A DNA stretch of 64,000 nucleotides from Bog-756 sp963730685 (GTDB taxonomy: Bacteria > Actinomycetota > Acidimicrobiia > Acidimicrobiales > RAAP-2), in the NCBI GenBank assembly GCA_963730685.1, contig CAVSSP010000004.1, positions 868,001-932,000 on the forward strand, given 5' to 3'. The translations under genes were made by a program, and so were the position numbers. How positions within the stretch are numbered: the stretch's first letter is position 1; every line of letters starts with the position of its first letter. The notes under the pieces are model-generated. The model worked only from the letters and a program-made list of their open reading frames with translations, did no database searches and had not been told where the DNA came from. Shown here in pieces: positions 7,553-18,159 of this stretch.

Positions 7553-8379
7553 TGACCGATGCCGTGTCCAGCGTGCCGACCCCGTCGCTCCCGCCGGCCC
7601 CGGCCCCCCCGGCCGGCCACGGTCTGCTGGCCGGGAAGATCGTGGTGATCACGGCGGCCGCCGGAACCGGCATCGGCTTCGCCACGGCCAAGCGGTGCAT
7701 CGAGGAGGGTGCCACGGTGGTGGTCTCCGACGCCCACGAGCGCCGCCTGGGTGAGGCGGCCGACACCCTGGCCGGGTTGCCGGGGTCGGAGGGCGAGCGG
7801 CCCCTGGCGGTGCCGTGCAACGTCACCGATGAGGCCCAGGTGCAACGGCTCTACGACGCCGCCGTCGAACGGCACGGTCGGTTCGACGTGGCGGTGAACA
7901 ATGCGGGCCTGGGGGGCCAGGTGGCCGTGGTGGACATGACCGACGAGCAGTGGGCCCTGGTGCTCGACGTCACGCTGACCGGCACGTTCCGGTGCACCAG
8001 GGCCGCGCTCCGGCACTTCTACGCCCGCGGTGGCGGCGGGGTCATCGTGAACAACGCCTCGGTCTTGGGCTGGCGTGCCCAGGCCGGCCAGGCGCACTAT
8101 GCGGCGGCCAAGGCCGGGGTGATGGCGCTCACCCGCTGCACCGCGGTCGAGGCCGCACCTCACGGCGTCCGCATCAACGCCGTGTCACCGAGCCTGGCCC
8201 TCCATCCGTTCCTCAACAAGGTGATGGCCGACGAGGAGCTGGCCGAGCTCAGCCGGCGGGAAGTGCTGGGCCGAGGAGCCGAAGTCTGGGAGGTGGCCAA
8301 CGTGATCGCCTTCCTCGCCTCCGAATACTCCACGTTCATGACCGGTGAGGTGGTCTCGGTGAGCAGCCAGCACCCGTGA
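7552..8379 (+). CDS. short-chain dehydrogenase/reductase (SDR)
   Basis: 275 residues, classical SDR. A proline/alanine-rich N-terminal tail of about 25 residues precedes the Rossmann fold. The cofactor motif is TAAAGTGIGFATA, then NNAGLGG; the catalytic serine is in NNASVLG and the YxxxK is HYAAAKAG. It probably oxidises or reduces a hydroxyacyl- or steroid-like intermediate with NAD(P). The start codon shares one base with the preceding dehydrogenase stop, so the pair is coupled. It resembles SDRs near cholesterol-degradation genes of actinobacteria, but substrate cannot be assigned. Confidence 0.9.
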   Translation: MTDAVSSVPTPSLPPAPAPPAGHGLLAGKIVVITAAAGTGIGFATAKRCIEEGATVVVSDAHERRLGEAADTLAGLPGSEGERPLAVPCNVTDEAQVQRLYDAAVERHGRFDVAVNNAGLGGQVAVVDMTDEQWALVLDVTLTGTFRCTRAALRHFYARGGGGVIVNNASVLGWRAQAGQAHYAAAKAGVMALTRCTAVEAAPHGVRINAVSPSLALHPFLNKVMADEELAELSRREVLGRGAEVWEVANVIAFLASEYSTFMTGEVVSVSSQHP

Positions 8380-8436
8380 GGTCCGGTTGCCCACCCTGCC
8401 CGCCCTGTCCGCCCGGCTGGTGGGGTGGGGGGAGCC

Positions 8437-10119
8437 ATGCAGTACCCTGACGACGTGTCAGACATCGCGGATCCGCGAGGGGATCTCCAATGGGGAACCA
8501 TCCCCGGCCTGGTGGAAGATGCCGCCGCCCGATTCGGCGGCCAGGAGGCCCTGGTCGATCCCCACGGGCCCGGTGGCACCACCATCCGGCTGGCGTACGA
8601 CCAGCTCGCCGAGCAGGTGGCCACCGCCACCCGGGCCATCGTGGCCAACGGCATCGACCGCGGGGACAGGGTGGCCATCTGGGCGCCGAACTGCGCCGAG
8701 TGGGTCGTTGCCGCACTCGGGGCCGTCGGTGCCGGCGCCCTGCTGGTCCCGCTCAACACCCGGTTCAAGGGGACCGAGGCGGCGTACGTCCTGCGTGAGT
8801 CGGGCGCCAGGTTGCTCTTCACCGTGCAGGGGTTCCTCGGCACGGACTACCCCCAGATGCTGGACGAGGCCGTGGCCGCCGGACAGAAGGTGCCCGAGCT
8901 CGAACGGGTGGTGGTGCTGCGGACCGGGGACGGCCAGCCGCGGCCGAAGACGTCGGCGGGGGACCAGGTCGTCGACTGGCAGGTCTTCCTCCACGAAGGT
9001 GGCCTCTGTTCGGCCGACGTCGCTGCCGGGCGGACCGCCTCGATCACCGCCGGCGATCTCTCCGACCTGGTGTTCACCTCGGGCACCACCGGGCACCCCA
9101 AGGGGGCCATGACCACCCACGGCCAGACCCTGCGCACCTTTGCCACCTGGTCCGAGGTCGTGGGCCTGCGCCAGGGGGACCGCTACCTGATCGTCAATCC
9201 GTTCTTCCACACCTTCGGCTACAAGGCGGGGATCCTGGCGTGCCTGATGACGGGCGCCACCATGGTGCCCGAGCCGGTCTTCGACGTCGACCGGCTGCTG
9301 ACCCGGATCGAGGAGGAGCGCATCTCGGTGCTGCCCGGCCCACCGACCATCTTCCAGGCGATCCTCGACCACCCGGACCGCAAGGGGTACGACCTGTCCT
9401 CGCTGCGCCTGGTCGTCACCGGTGCCGCCCTGGTCCCCGTGGAGTTGGTCGAGCAGCTGTGGTCGGACCTGGGCGTCGAGACGGTGCTCACCGCCTACGG
9501 CCTGACCGAGGCCAGCGGCACCGTCACCATGTGCCGGCGCGGGGACGCCGCCGAGGTCATCGCCGGCACGTCGGGACGGGCCATCCCCGACGTCGAGGTG
9601 CGCATCGTCGACCCGGGGGGGACCGACGTGGCAACCGGTGAGCCGGGCGAGATCGTCGTGCGTGGCTACAACGTGATGCGGGGCTACTTCAACGACGCCG
9701 AGGCCACCGACGCGGCCGTCGACCGCGACGGATGGCTCCATACCGGCGATATCGGGGTGATGGACTCGGCGGGAAACGTGGCCATCACCGACCGACTCAA
9801 GGACATGTATGTGAGCGGCGGTTTCAACGTCTACCCGGCCGAGGTCGAGGCGGTCCTCCGGCTCCACCCCGCAGTGGGCCAGGTGGCGGTCATCGGGGTT
9901 CCCGACCGTCGCATGGGCGAGGTGGGCATGGCCCTGGTCGTGCCGGCGTCGGGGGATGGACCCGAGGACCTCCAGGGCGAGCTGGTGGACTGGGCCAGGG
10001 AACGGCTGGCCAACTACAAGGTCCCGAGGTCCGTGGTGGCGTTGGCGTCCCTGCCGACCAACGCCAGCGGCAAGGTGCTGAAGCGGGAGCTGCGGCTGCA
10101 GTACGCATCGCCGGACTGA
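8437..10119 (+). CDS. acyl-CoA synthetase, FadD3-like
   Basis: About 560 residues, ANL superfamily: it makes an acyl-adenylate and then the CoA thioester. The AMP-binding loop is FTSGTTGHPKGAM; the later motifs are YGLTEASG, GWLHTGDIG and RLKDMYVSGGFNVYPAEVE, with the catalytic lysine in NASGKVLKREL. The block NPFFHTFGYKAGILACLMTG followed by LPGPPTI, DLSSLR and VLTAYGLTEA closely resembles FadD3 of Mycobacterium, the ligase that activates HIP, the rings-C/D remnant of cholesterol. That resemblance is from memory and needs alignment. ATG 8437 has GGAG close upstream; GTG 8425 and GTG 8455 are alternatives. Confidence 0.85.
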   Translation: MQYPDDVSDIADPRGDLQWGTIPGLVEDAAARFGGQEALVDPHGPGGTTIRLAYDQLAEQVATATRAIVANGIDRGDRVAIWAPNCAEWVVAALGAVGAGALLVPLNTRFKGTEAAYVLRESGARLLFTVQGFLGTDYPQMLDEAVAAGQKVPELERVVVLRTGDGQPRPKTSAGDQVVDWQVFLHEGGLCSADVAAGRTASITAGDLSDLVFTSGTTGHPKGAMTTHGQTLRTFATWSEVVGLRQGDRYLIVNPFFHTFGYKAGILACLMTGATMVPEPVFDVDRLLTRIEEERISVLPGPPTIFQAILDHPDRKGYDLSSLRLVVTGAALVPVELVEQLWSDLGVETVLTAYGLTEASGTVTMCRRGDAAEVIAGTSGRAIPDVEVRIVDPGGTDVATGEPGEIVVRGYNVMRGYFNDAEATDAAVDRDGWLHTGDIGVMDSAGNVAITDRLKDMYVSGGFNVYPAEVEAVLRLHPAVGQVAVIGVPDRRMGEVGMALVVPASGDGPEDLQGELVDWARERLANYKVPRSVVALASLPTNASGKVLKRELRLQYASPD

Positions 10120-10226
10120 CGATCGTCTGGTTCACCGATCCATCCGCCCATGTCTCCAACCACACATCCATCCGCCCGACGGTCGTTTGCCCGGGCCCGC
10201 ATTCGAAACGAACAAGGAGGGGTGCC

Positions 10227-11333
10227 ATGCGAGGCATCGTCTATACCGGTGACGGCGTCGAGGTCACGGACCAACTGAGCATCGGGGACCCGGGCCCGAC
10301 CGAGGTCCGGGTGGCCATCGGCGCCGCCGGGGTCTGCCACAGCGATCTGTCGGTCATCAACGGCACCATCCCCTGGAAGGCCCCGTCCGTCCTCGGGCAC
10401 GAGGGCGCCGGCGTGGTCGAGGCGGTGGGGTCCGAGGTCCGCTCGGTCAAGGCCGGCGACCACGTGGTGATCGCCACCCTGGCCAGCTGCGGCACCTGCC
10501 GCGCCTGTGCCACCGGTCACCCCACCTGGTGCGTGAAGACCCTCGGGAACGTGTCCCAGCCGTTCACCTTCAAGGGGGAGCCGGCATCGAACTTCGCCGC
10601 TACGTCGGTGTTCGCCGAGTCCACCATCGTCAAGGAGGTCCAGGCGGTCAAGATCTCCAAGGACGTGCCGATGACCTCGGCCTGCCTGATCGGTTGCGGG
10701 GTGCTCACCGGAGTCGGCTCGGTGCTCAACCGGGCCAAGGTCCAACCGGGTGAGACGGCCGCCGTGTTCGGCGTGGGCGGGGTCGGACTCAACGTGATCC
10801 AGGGACTGCGCCTGGCCGCCGCCAGCCGCATCATCGCCGTGGACACGCTGGCCTCCAAGGAGAGCCTGGCCCGCCAGTTCGGCGCCACCCACTTCGTCGA
10901 TGCATCCGCCACCGACGCCGTGGCTGCCATCCGTGCGCTGGTCCCGCCAGGGCCGGACCAGGTGACAGGGGCGCTGGGCTGGACCGGAGGAGTGAACTGG
11001 TCGTTCGACTGCGTCGGGCACCCGGCCGTGCTCCGCAACGCCCTCGACGTCCTCGACTGGGGTGGCAACGCCCTGGCCATCGGAATCCCGCCCCAGGGCA
11101 CCGAGGTGGCCGTCGACGTGAACGCCCTCGCCTATGTGGATCGCGGGCTGCTCGGCTGCCGGTACGGGTCGTCACGGCCACACCACGACATCCCGCTCAT
11201 GGTGGAGCTCTACCTGTCGGGCAGGCTGATGCTGGACGAGCTGGTCACCGAGCAGCGCCCGGTCGAGGGATTCCGCGAGATCGTCGAGGACATGGAGGCC
11301 GGCAAGCTGGCGCGCGGGGTGCTGACCTTCTGA
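10227..11333 (+). CDS. zinc-dependent alcohol dehydrogenase (MDR family)
   Basis: 368 residues. Catalytic zinc ligands are C37 (GVCHSD), H58/E59 (GHEG) and a cysteine in CLIGCGVLTG; the structural zinc site is C88, C91, C94 and C102. The NAD-binding GxGGVG motif is VFGVGGVGLNVIQG. This arrangement matches class III-like or NDMA-dependent alcohol dehydrogenases that oxidise alcohols to aldehydes. AAGGAGGGG precedes ATG 10227. It lies between two ligase genes in the plus-strand operon and may supply an aldehyde/acid substrate for them. Confidence 0.92.
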   Translation: MRGIVYTGDGVEVTDQLSIGDPGPTEVRVAIGAAGVCHSDLSVINGTIPWKAPSVLGHEGAGVVEAVGSEVRSVKAGDHVVIATLASCGTCRACATGHPTWCVKTLGNVSQPFTFKGEPASNFAATSVFAESTIVKEVQAVKISKDVPMTSACLIGCGVLTGVGSVLNRAKVQPGETAAVFGVGGVGLNVIQGLRLAAASRIIAVDTLASKESLARQFGATHFVDASATDAVAAIRALVPPGPDQVTGALGWTGGVNWSFDCVGHPAVLRNALDVLDWGGNALAIGIPPQGTEVAVDVNALAYVDRGLLGCRYGSSRPHHDIPLMVELYLSGRLMLDELVTEQRPVEGFREIVEDMEAGKLARGVLTF

Positions 11334-11410
11334 GTGACAGCGGCTGAAGGCCGGGTGTCGGGCCGCCGGGCGGATACGCCCCGGACGGCGCTGTTACAGT
11401 CGGCACCGAT

Positions 11411-13080
<1,670 letters not shown>

Positions 13081-13084
<4 letters not shown>

Positions 13085-13932
13085 CCGGACGATCAGTACC
13101 CGCCGAGGGCGGGGTGACGGACGACCCGATCCGCATCGGGACCATGCTCTACACACTGGTCGAGCCGCACCGTGGCCACGAGGTGGCGTACAACCGCTGG
13201 TACGAGCGGGACCACTTCTACGCCGGTTGCCAGATCGGTGCCTACAACTTCTCCGGGGCGAGGTTCGTGGCCACCGCACCCCACAAGGCGCTCCGCCTCC
13301 CCGAGGCCGGGTCCGATCCCGGGCCGATGGTGGCCGATCCGCAGATCGGCAGCTACCTGGGGCTGTACTTCGTGCTCGACCGGCACCACGACGAGTGGAA
13401 CCGGTGGGCGGTCGATCAGGTCAACGCCCTCCACGCCGCCGGGCGCATGTTCGAGCAGCGTGACCACATCCACACCGGGCTCTACCGCTTCGAATGGGAG
13501 CACCGCCGCGACGAGGACGGGGTGCCGGCCGAGCTCACCTTGGACCACCGGTTCCCCGGGATGGTCTCGGTCTTCATCGACCCGGCTGACGGCGTCGAAC
13601 CCGACCGGATCAGCGCCTGGTACCGCGACGGGTTCCTGCCGTCGGTGCTCCCCGGCTCAGCGGTGGCCACCGTCTTGGCCTTCAGCCCGCTGCCCCTGCT
13701 GGCCGACGCCCCCGGCGACGTGCCCCGCTCCGACGAGGCGGACCGGCGGGTGCTCCTCCTCTTCTTCCTCGACGAGGATCCGGCCGGCTCGTGGGAGTCC
13801 GTCTTCGCCCACCAGGGCGACCAGCTGGCCACCGCCGGGTTGGGTCGGGTGACGTGGGCTTCCCCGTTCATCGGCACCGTCCCCGGCACCGACACGTACA
13901 CCGACCGTCTCTGGGCCGAGCCGGCCTCATGA
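13081..13932 (+). CDS. unknown protein with two ferredoxin-fold (EthD-like) halves
   Basis: 283 residues, no membrane segment or signal. The first half begins RIGTMLYTLVEPHRGHEVAY and continues NRWYERDHFYAGC, resembling the NxWYxxxH pattern of EthD/dimeric alpha-beta-barrel proteins; the second half (FPGMVSVFIDP then ISAWYRDGFLP) looks like a second copy of the same fold. It is locked between two acyl-CoA ligase genes by ATGA overlaps on both sides, so it is very likely made with them and may act on the same substrate. Function is unknown; family placement is by pattern only. Confidence 0.7.
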
Positions 13933-15533
13933 CCGACTTCATCGACGAGTTGGAGGCCAGGACGACGGCGCGGGGCTGGGTGGGGGCGCCGACCCTGTGG
14001 GGGCTGATCGAGCGGCGGGCCGAGGCCACTCCGGATGCCGTGTTGGCCCACGAGGACACCGGCCGGGAGCTGACGTTCGCCGAGTACCACCAGGCCAGCC
14101 TGCGGGCCGCCGCCGGGCTGCACGCCGACCACGGAGTGGGACGCGACACCGGGGTGAGCTGGGAGCTGCCCACCTGGAACGAATCGCTGGTGCTCGTCGG
14201 GGCGCTCTCCCGCCTCGGGGCACGTCAGAACCCGCTCATCCCCATCTACCGCGGGCGCGAGGTCGGCTTCATCACCGAACAGAGCGGGGCGTCGCTGCTG
14301 ATCGTCCCGACCGTCTACCGCGGGTTCGACTACAAGGCCATGGCCGACGAGGTGGCCGCCGAGCGGTCCGGGCTCTCCGTCCTGGTGGTGGACCGGGACC
14401 TCCCGGCCGGTGACCCTTCCGGTCTTCCCGACGTCGCCGCACCCCCGGCGGCCGCAGCCGAGGCTCCGGTCCGGTGGCTCTTCTACACCTCGGGGACCAC
14501 GGCCGACCCCAAGGGCGCGCCGCACACCGACCTCACCGTGATGGCGCCGGCGCTGGCCATGGCCGAGTGCCTGGACATCGGGCCCGACGACGTGTCGGCG
14601 CTGATCTTCCCCTTCACCCACATCGGGGGGATCGGCTGGCTCATCGCCGCGCTGATGACCGGGTGCACGCTGTTGACCACCGAGGTGTTCGACCCGAAGA
14701 CGACGCCGGGCTTCCTGGCCGCCAACGGGGTCACCCTGGCCGGGTCGGGGACGCCGTTCCACATGGCCTATCTGGCCGCCCAACGGGCCAGTGACGGCGA
14801 CGCACCCATCTTCCCGTCCATCCGCTCGTATCCGGGTGGCGGGGCGCCGAAGCCTCCCCAACTCCACCACGACCTCAAGCGCGAGATCGGGGGCGTGGGC
14901 ATCGTGTCGGGCTACGGGCTCACCGAGGCGCCCATCGTGGTGATGGCCACCGACCGCGATCCCGACCAGAAGCTGGCCGACACCGAGGGCAGACCCACCC
15001 CCGGCGTCGAGCTGATCGTGGTGGGGCTGGACGGGAAGCGGGCAGGCCCGGGCGAGGAGGGGGAGATCCGGTTGAAGGGGCCCCAGGTCATCCGGGGCTA
15101 TCTCGATCCCTCCCTCGACGCCGATGCCTTCGACGCCGACGGCTACTTTCGCTCCGGCGACCTCGGGATCGTCGACCCGGACGGGTATGTGACCATCACG
15201 GGGCGCCTCAAGGACGTGATCATCCGCCACGGTGAGAACATCTCGGCCAAAGAGGTCGAGGACCTGCTGTACGCCCATCCCGCCGTGGCCGATGTGGCCG
15301 TCATCGGCCTGCCCGACCCGGTCACCGGCGAGCGGGCGTGTGCGGTGGTGGCCGTCGCCCCCGGCGCGGCGTTCGGGTTCGACGACATGGTGGCGTACCT
15401 GAAGGGCGAGGGCCTGCGGGCCCAGGCCATCCCCGAGCAACTCGAGCTGTTGGAGACGGTGCCGCGCAATCCGGCGGGCAAGATCCTCAAGCACACGCTG
15501 CGCGAGCAGTTCGCGCCCAAACCACAGACCTAG
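13929..15533 (+). CDS. acyl-CoA ligase, AliA/cyclohexanecarboxylate-CoA ligase-like
   Basis: 534 residues of the ANL superfamily. The adenylate loop is FYTSGTTADPKGAP; later motifs are SGYGLTEAPIV, GYFRSGDLGIV, GRLKDVIIRHGENISAKEVE and the catalytic lysine in NPAGKILKHTLREQF. The set around GLTEAPIV and RHGENISA recalls ligases for cyclic carboxylates (cyclohexanecarboxylate) and FadD17-type enzymes. It overlaps the preceding unknown gene by four bases and is followed ten bases later by an SDR, so it belongs to the operon. Substrate assignment is inference. Confidence 0.88.
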   Translation: MTDFIDELEARTTARGWVGAPTLWGLIERRAEATPDAVLAHEDTGRELTFAEYHQASLRAAAGLHADHGVGRDTGVSWELPTWNESLVLVGALSRLGARQNPLIPIYRGREVGFITEQSGASLLIVPTVYRGFDYKAMADEVAAERSGLSVLVVDRDLPAGDPSGLPDVAAPPAAAAEAPVRWLFYTSGTTADPKGAPHTDLTVMAPALAMAECLDIGPDDVSALIFPFTHIGGIGWLIAALMTGCTLLTTEVFDPKTTPGFLAANGVTLAGSGTPFHMAYLAAQRASDGDAPIFPSIRSYPGGGAPKPPQLHHDLKREIGGVGIVSGYGLTEAPIVVMATDRDPDQKLADTEGRPTPGVELIVVGLDGKRAGPGEEGEIRLKGPQVIRGYLDPSLDADAFDADGYFRSGDLGIVDPDGYVTITGRLKDVIIRHGENISAKEVEDLLYAHPAVADVAVIGLPDPVTGERACAVVAVAPGAAFGFDDMVAYLKGEGLRAQAIPEQLELLETVPRNPAGKILKHTLREQFAPKPQT

Positions 15534-15543
15534 GAGCAACATC

Positions 15544-16374
15544 ATGAGTCCGATCCAACGGGTGACACTGGGCCAGGGCGGCACCGAGCACGACGCCGCT
15601 GACGCCACCATCAGCTCGTTCACCGGCCGGCGCTTCGTCGACAAGGTGGCGGTGATCACCGGGGCCGGCTCCGGCATCGGCCGGGCTGTCGCATTCCGGC
15701 TGGCCCGGGAAGGGGCGAAGGTCGCCGCGCTCGACGTGGCCGAAGACGCCCTGGCCACCACCGTCTCGGCGATCGTCGCCGAGGGGGGCACGGCGTCGGC
15801 CTACCGCTGTGACGTCACCTCCGAGTCGTCGGTCGGCGACGCGGTGGCCAAGCTGGCTGCCGACCTCGGCGCACCCACCGTGGTCTGCAACGTGGCCGGT
15901 ATCGGAGGGTTCTTCAACACCGTGGACATGCCGCTCGACCGGTGGGAGAAGATCCTCGCCGTCAACCTCACCGGCCCCTTCCTGGTGTGCCGGGCCACCC
16001 TGCCCTACCTGCTCGAGGCGGGCGGATCCATCGTCAATGTGGCTTCGAACACGGCACTGATGGGACAGTCGTACTCCGCCGCCTACTGCGCCTCCAAGGC
16101 CGGCCTGTTGATGTTCTCCAAGGCGTTGGCCGCCGAGTTCCTGTCGCGTGGGGTCCGGGTCAACGTGGTCGCCCCCGGCGGCGTGGACACCCCACTGATC
16201 GGGACCTTCGAACTCCCCGAAGGGGCGGACTTCAAGGAACTGACGAAGATCATGACGCCGATGGGATTCTCCACGCCGGCCGAGATCGCGGCGTCCGTGG
16301 CGTTCATCGCGTCGGATGAGTCGTCGTACACCACCGGCGCGGTGCTCTCGGTCGACGGTGGGCTCACCGTCTGA
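15544..16374 (+). CDS. short-chain dehydrogenase/reductase (SDR)
   Basis: 276 residues, classical SDR with an extra N-terminal segment of about 30 residues. Cofactor motif TGAGSGIGRAVAF, NVAGIGG in place of NNAG, catalytic serine in NVASNTALMG, and YxxxK as YCASKAG. The C-terminal SVDGGLTV is typical. AGGAGCAAC lies in front of ATG 15544. It follows the AliA-like ligase in the same operon and probably carries out a hydroxyacyl-CoA or alcohol oxidation with NAD. Confidence 0.92.
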   Translation: MSPIQRVTLGQGGTEHDAADATISSFTGRRFVDKVAVITGAGSGIGRAVAFRLAREGAKVAALDVAEDALATTVSAIVAEGGTASAYRCDVTSESSVGDAVAKLAADLGAPTVVCNVAGIGGFFNTVDMPLDRWEKILAVNLTGPFLVCRATLPYLLEAGGSIVNVASNTALMGQSYSAAYCASKAGLLMFSKALAAEFLSRGVRVNVVAPGGVDTPLIGTFELPEGADFKELTKIMTPMGFSTPAEIAASVAFIASDESSYTTGAVLSVDGGLTV

Positions 16375-16408
16375 ATCGGGGGCCGGCCGGCCCGCCGATC
16401 GGGCCCGG

Positions 16409-16438
16409 GTTGAGGTCGGGGTTGAGGTCGGGGTCGGG
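16409..16438. repeat. short tandem repeat (12-bp unit) upstream of P450
   Basis: GTTGAGGTCGGG occurs twice head-to-tail, followed by a shortened third unit. It lies in the 148-base gap between the SDR and P450 genes; no function is evident. Confidence 0.6.
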
Positions 16439-16522
16439 GTCCGAGCCGGTGCCGCTCCTTCGGTCGCCCGTGCCAAGATGGTCCGGTCCACCGCCAGGTC
16501 CTCGGCACGGCACGGGAGCGCA

Positions 16523-17725
16523 ATGACCACGATACGACCGGTTGCCGGTTGGGAGACTGACTTCGACGTACTCAGCCCCGAGTACGTGAGCGATCCCTTC
16601 GCCATCTGGGACGAGCTGCGCCACGACTGCCCGATCGCCCACACGGACCGGCGGGGCAGCACGTGGCTTCCGACCAGATACGACGACGTGGTGGCGCTGG
16701 CTCACGATATCGGGCACTTCAGCTCCCTCGAGATCTCGGTCATCCCGTTCGACGGCGTGCCGGCCGAGGAGCCGGTCCTCCAGTACGGCCTCCCGCCCAT
16801 CTCGGCGGACCCGCCGCTGCACACCTGGACCCGCCGCCTCCTTCTGCCCTGGTTCTCGCACCGTCGGGTCGAGCAGTACGAGCCGATGACCCGCGCCCTG
16901 TGCCGTGAGCTCCTCGACGGCATCGTGCCCACCGGCGGGGCCGATGCCGCCCGCGACTACGCCCAGCAGATCCCCGTCCGGGTCATCGCCGCCATCCTGG
17001 GCGTGCCGAGCTCGCTGTCGGACACCTTCACCGGGTGGGTGCGCGACGTGCTGGAGTTCGCCGACGATCCCGAGCGGCGTCGCCGGGGAGCCACCGGGCT
17101 CATCGAGTTCTTCGTCAGCGAGGTGGCCCGCCGCAAGTCAGAGCCGGGCGACGATCTGCTCAGCGACCTGCTGCACAGCACAGCCGACGGCGAGCCGGTC
17201 GAGGAGAGCGTGGTGCTGGGGGTGGCAGCTCTGGTACTGATCGCCGGCGTTGACACCACGTGGAGTGCCATCGGATCCTCCCTCTGGCACCTGGCCACCC
17301 ATCCCGAGGATCGCGACCGCCTGGTGGCGGACCCCGACGCCATGCCGTTGGCCATCGAGGAGCTCCTCCGTGCCTACTCCCCGGTGACGATGGCCCGGGT
17401 GGTCACCGGGGATGTCGAGTTCGGGGGCTGCCCGATGAAGGCCGGGGACAAGGTGCTGATGAACTTCCCCGCCGCCAACCGCGACCCTGCCGCCTTCGAC
17501 AACGCCGATCAGGTCGTCCTCGACCGCGAGCTCAACCGTCACGTCGCCTTCGGATCGGGCATCCATCGCTGTGCCGGTTCCAATCTGGCCCGCATGGAGC
17601 TCCGGGTGGCGCTGGAGGAGTGGCTCGCCCGGATCCCGACCTTCCGTCTCGCCGACCGTGCCGACGTGACCTGGGCGGGTGGTCAGGTGCGCGGGCCCCG
17701 GCAGCTCCCCGTGGCCTTCCCGTGA
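16523..17725 (+). CDS. cytochrome P450
   Basis: 400 residues, soluble bacterial P450. The heme-ligand motif is FGSGIHRCAGSNLAR with C350; the I-helix oxygen-activation motif is AGVDTT; the ExxR is EELLR. It hydroxylates a hydrophobic substrate using electrons from a ferredoxin, and a [3Fe-4S]-type ferredoxin gene follows with a four-base overlap. It does not carry the strings recalled for CYP125 or CYP142, so a cholesterol C26-hydroxylase label is not supported, although the surrounding genes suggest a sterol- or terpenoid-like substrate. ATG 16523 is the first start with the usual P450 N-terminus. Confidence 0.93.
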   Translation: MTTIRPVAGWETDFDVLSPEYVSDPFAIWDELRHDCPIAHTDRRGSTWLPTRYDDVVALAHDIGHFSSLEISVIPFDGVPAEEPVLQYGLPPISADPPLHTWTRRLLLPWFSHRRVEQYEPMTRALCRELLDGIVPTGGADAARDYAQQIPVRVIAAILGVPSSLSDTFTGWVRDVLEFADDPERRRRGATGLIEFFVSEVARRKSEPGDDLLSDLLHSTADGEPVEESVVLGVAALVLIAGVDTTWSAIGSSLWHLATHPEDRDRLVADPDAMPLAIEELLRAYSPVTMARVVTGDVEFGGCPMKAGDKVLMNFPAANRDPAAFDNADQVVLDRELNRHVAFGSGIHRCAGSNLARMELRVALEEWLARIPTFRLADRADVTWAGGQVRGPRQLPVAFP

Positions 17726-17919
17726 GGATCCGGGTCGACCCTGACAAATGCCAGGGCCATGCCCGCTGCTACGGCCTGGCACCCCAACTGTTCAACGTCG
17801 ACGATTACGGACTGTCCACGGTGGTTGGTGACGGCGCCGTCCCCGACGGTCTGGAGGACCGGGCCCGATTGGCCATCGCCAACTGTCCTGAGTTCGCCAT
17901 ATCCGAGGTCGCCGACTGA
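17722..17919 (+). CDS. [3Fe-4S]-type ferredoxin, P450 partner
   Basis: 65 residues starting VRIRVDPDKCQGHARC. Cysteines are C10, C16 and C55 (NCPEF); the position that would be the fourth ligand of a 4Fe-4S cluster is H13 (CxxHxxC), typical of the small ferredoxins that serve actinobacterial P450s. The GTG start overlaps the P450 stop (GTGA), so the two are co-translated and almost certainly act as one electron-transfer pair. A ferredoxin reductase is not present nearby. Confidence 0.93.
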   Translation: MRIRVDPDKCQGHARCYGLAPQLFNVDDYGLSTVVGDGAVPDGLEDRARLAIANCPEFAISEVAD

Positions 17920-17927
17920 CTGTTGGG

Positions 17928-18001
17928 TCCGGTTGGAGAGCTCCGGCCAAGGGAGGCGTATCCGGTTGGAGAGCCCCGGCCGAGGGAGGCGGATCCGGTT
18001 G
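17928..18001. repeat. 33-bp tandem repeat, 2.2 copies
   Basis: Copy 1 is 17928-17960, copy 2 is 17961-17993 (four mismatches), and the first eight bases of a third copy follow. The unit contains TCCGGTTGGAGAG and GGGAGGCG. It lies between the convergent ferredoxin and thiolase genes, directly before an AT-rich patch. Confidence 0.85.
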
Positions 18002-18008
18002 ACGCCGC

Positions 18009-18060
18009 CAATTGTTTTCCAGATTACATACTAGGAGTTTGTTATTTAGAATTAAATTAT
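18009..18060. other. AT-rich island in an otherwise GC-rich region
   Basis: Bases 18011-18060 contain 11 G/C out of 50, far below the surrounding DNA. The patch holds no gene and joins the tandem repeat to a hairpin. It could be a transcription-end region, a nucleoid-protein site or a scar of inserted DNA; the sequence alone does not decide. Confidence 0.7.
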
Positions 18061-18071
18061 CGGGAGAAAGC

Positions 18072-18104
18072 CCGAGGCCGGCATTACCGGGACGGAGGCC
18101 TCGG
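18072..18104. terminator. hairpin between convergent genes
   Basis: Eight-base perfect arms CCGAGGCC (18072-18079) and GGCCTCGG (18097-18104) with a 17-base loop, placed between the ends of the convergent ferredoxin and thiolase genes and next to the AT-rich patch. It could serve as a two-way terminator. Confidence 0.4.
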
Positions 18105-18159
18105 CCGTCACCACCAGGACAGGCAGCCGTTGGCGAAGCAACTCAGCCGGCAGGACGAC

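Noticed and set aside
8458..9867. Long minus-strand frame antisense to the FadD3-like gene
   Set aside because: It is a codon-bias shadow: Gly/His/Asp-rich, no family, no ribosome site. The same holds for many long antisense frames.
16523..17725. P450 as CYP125/CYP142 cholesterol hydroxylase
   Set aside because: The heme and I-helix motifs (FGSGIHRCAG, AGVDTT) and the shorter length do not match the strings remembered for those enzymes.
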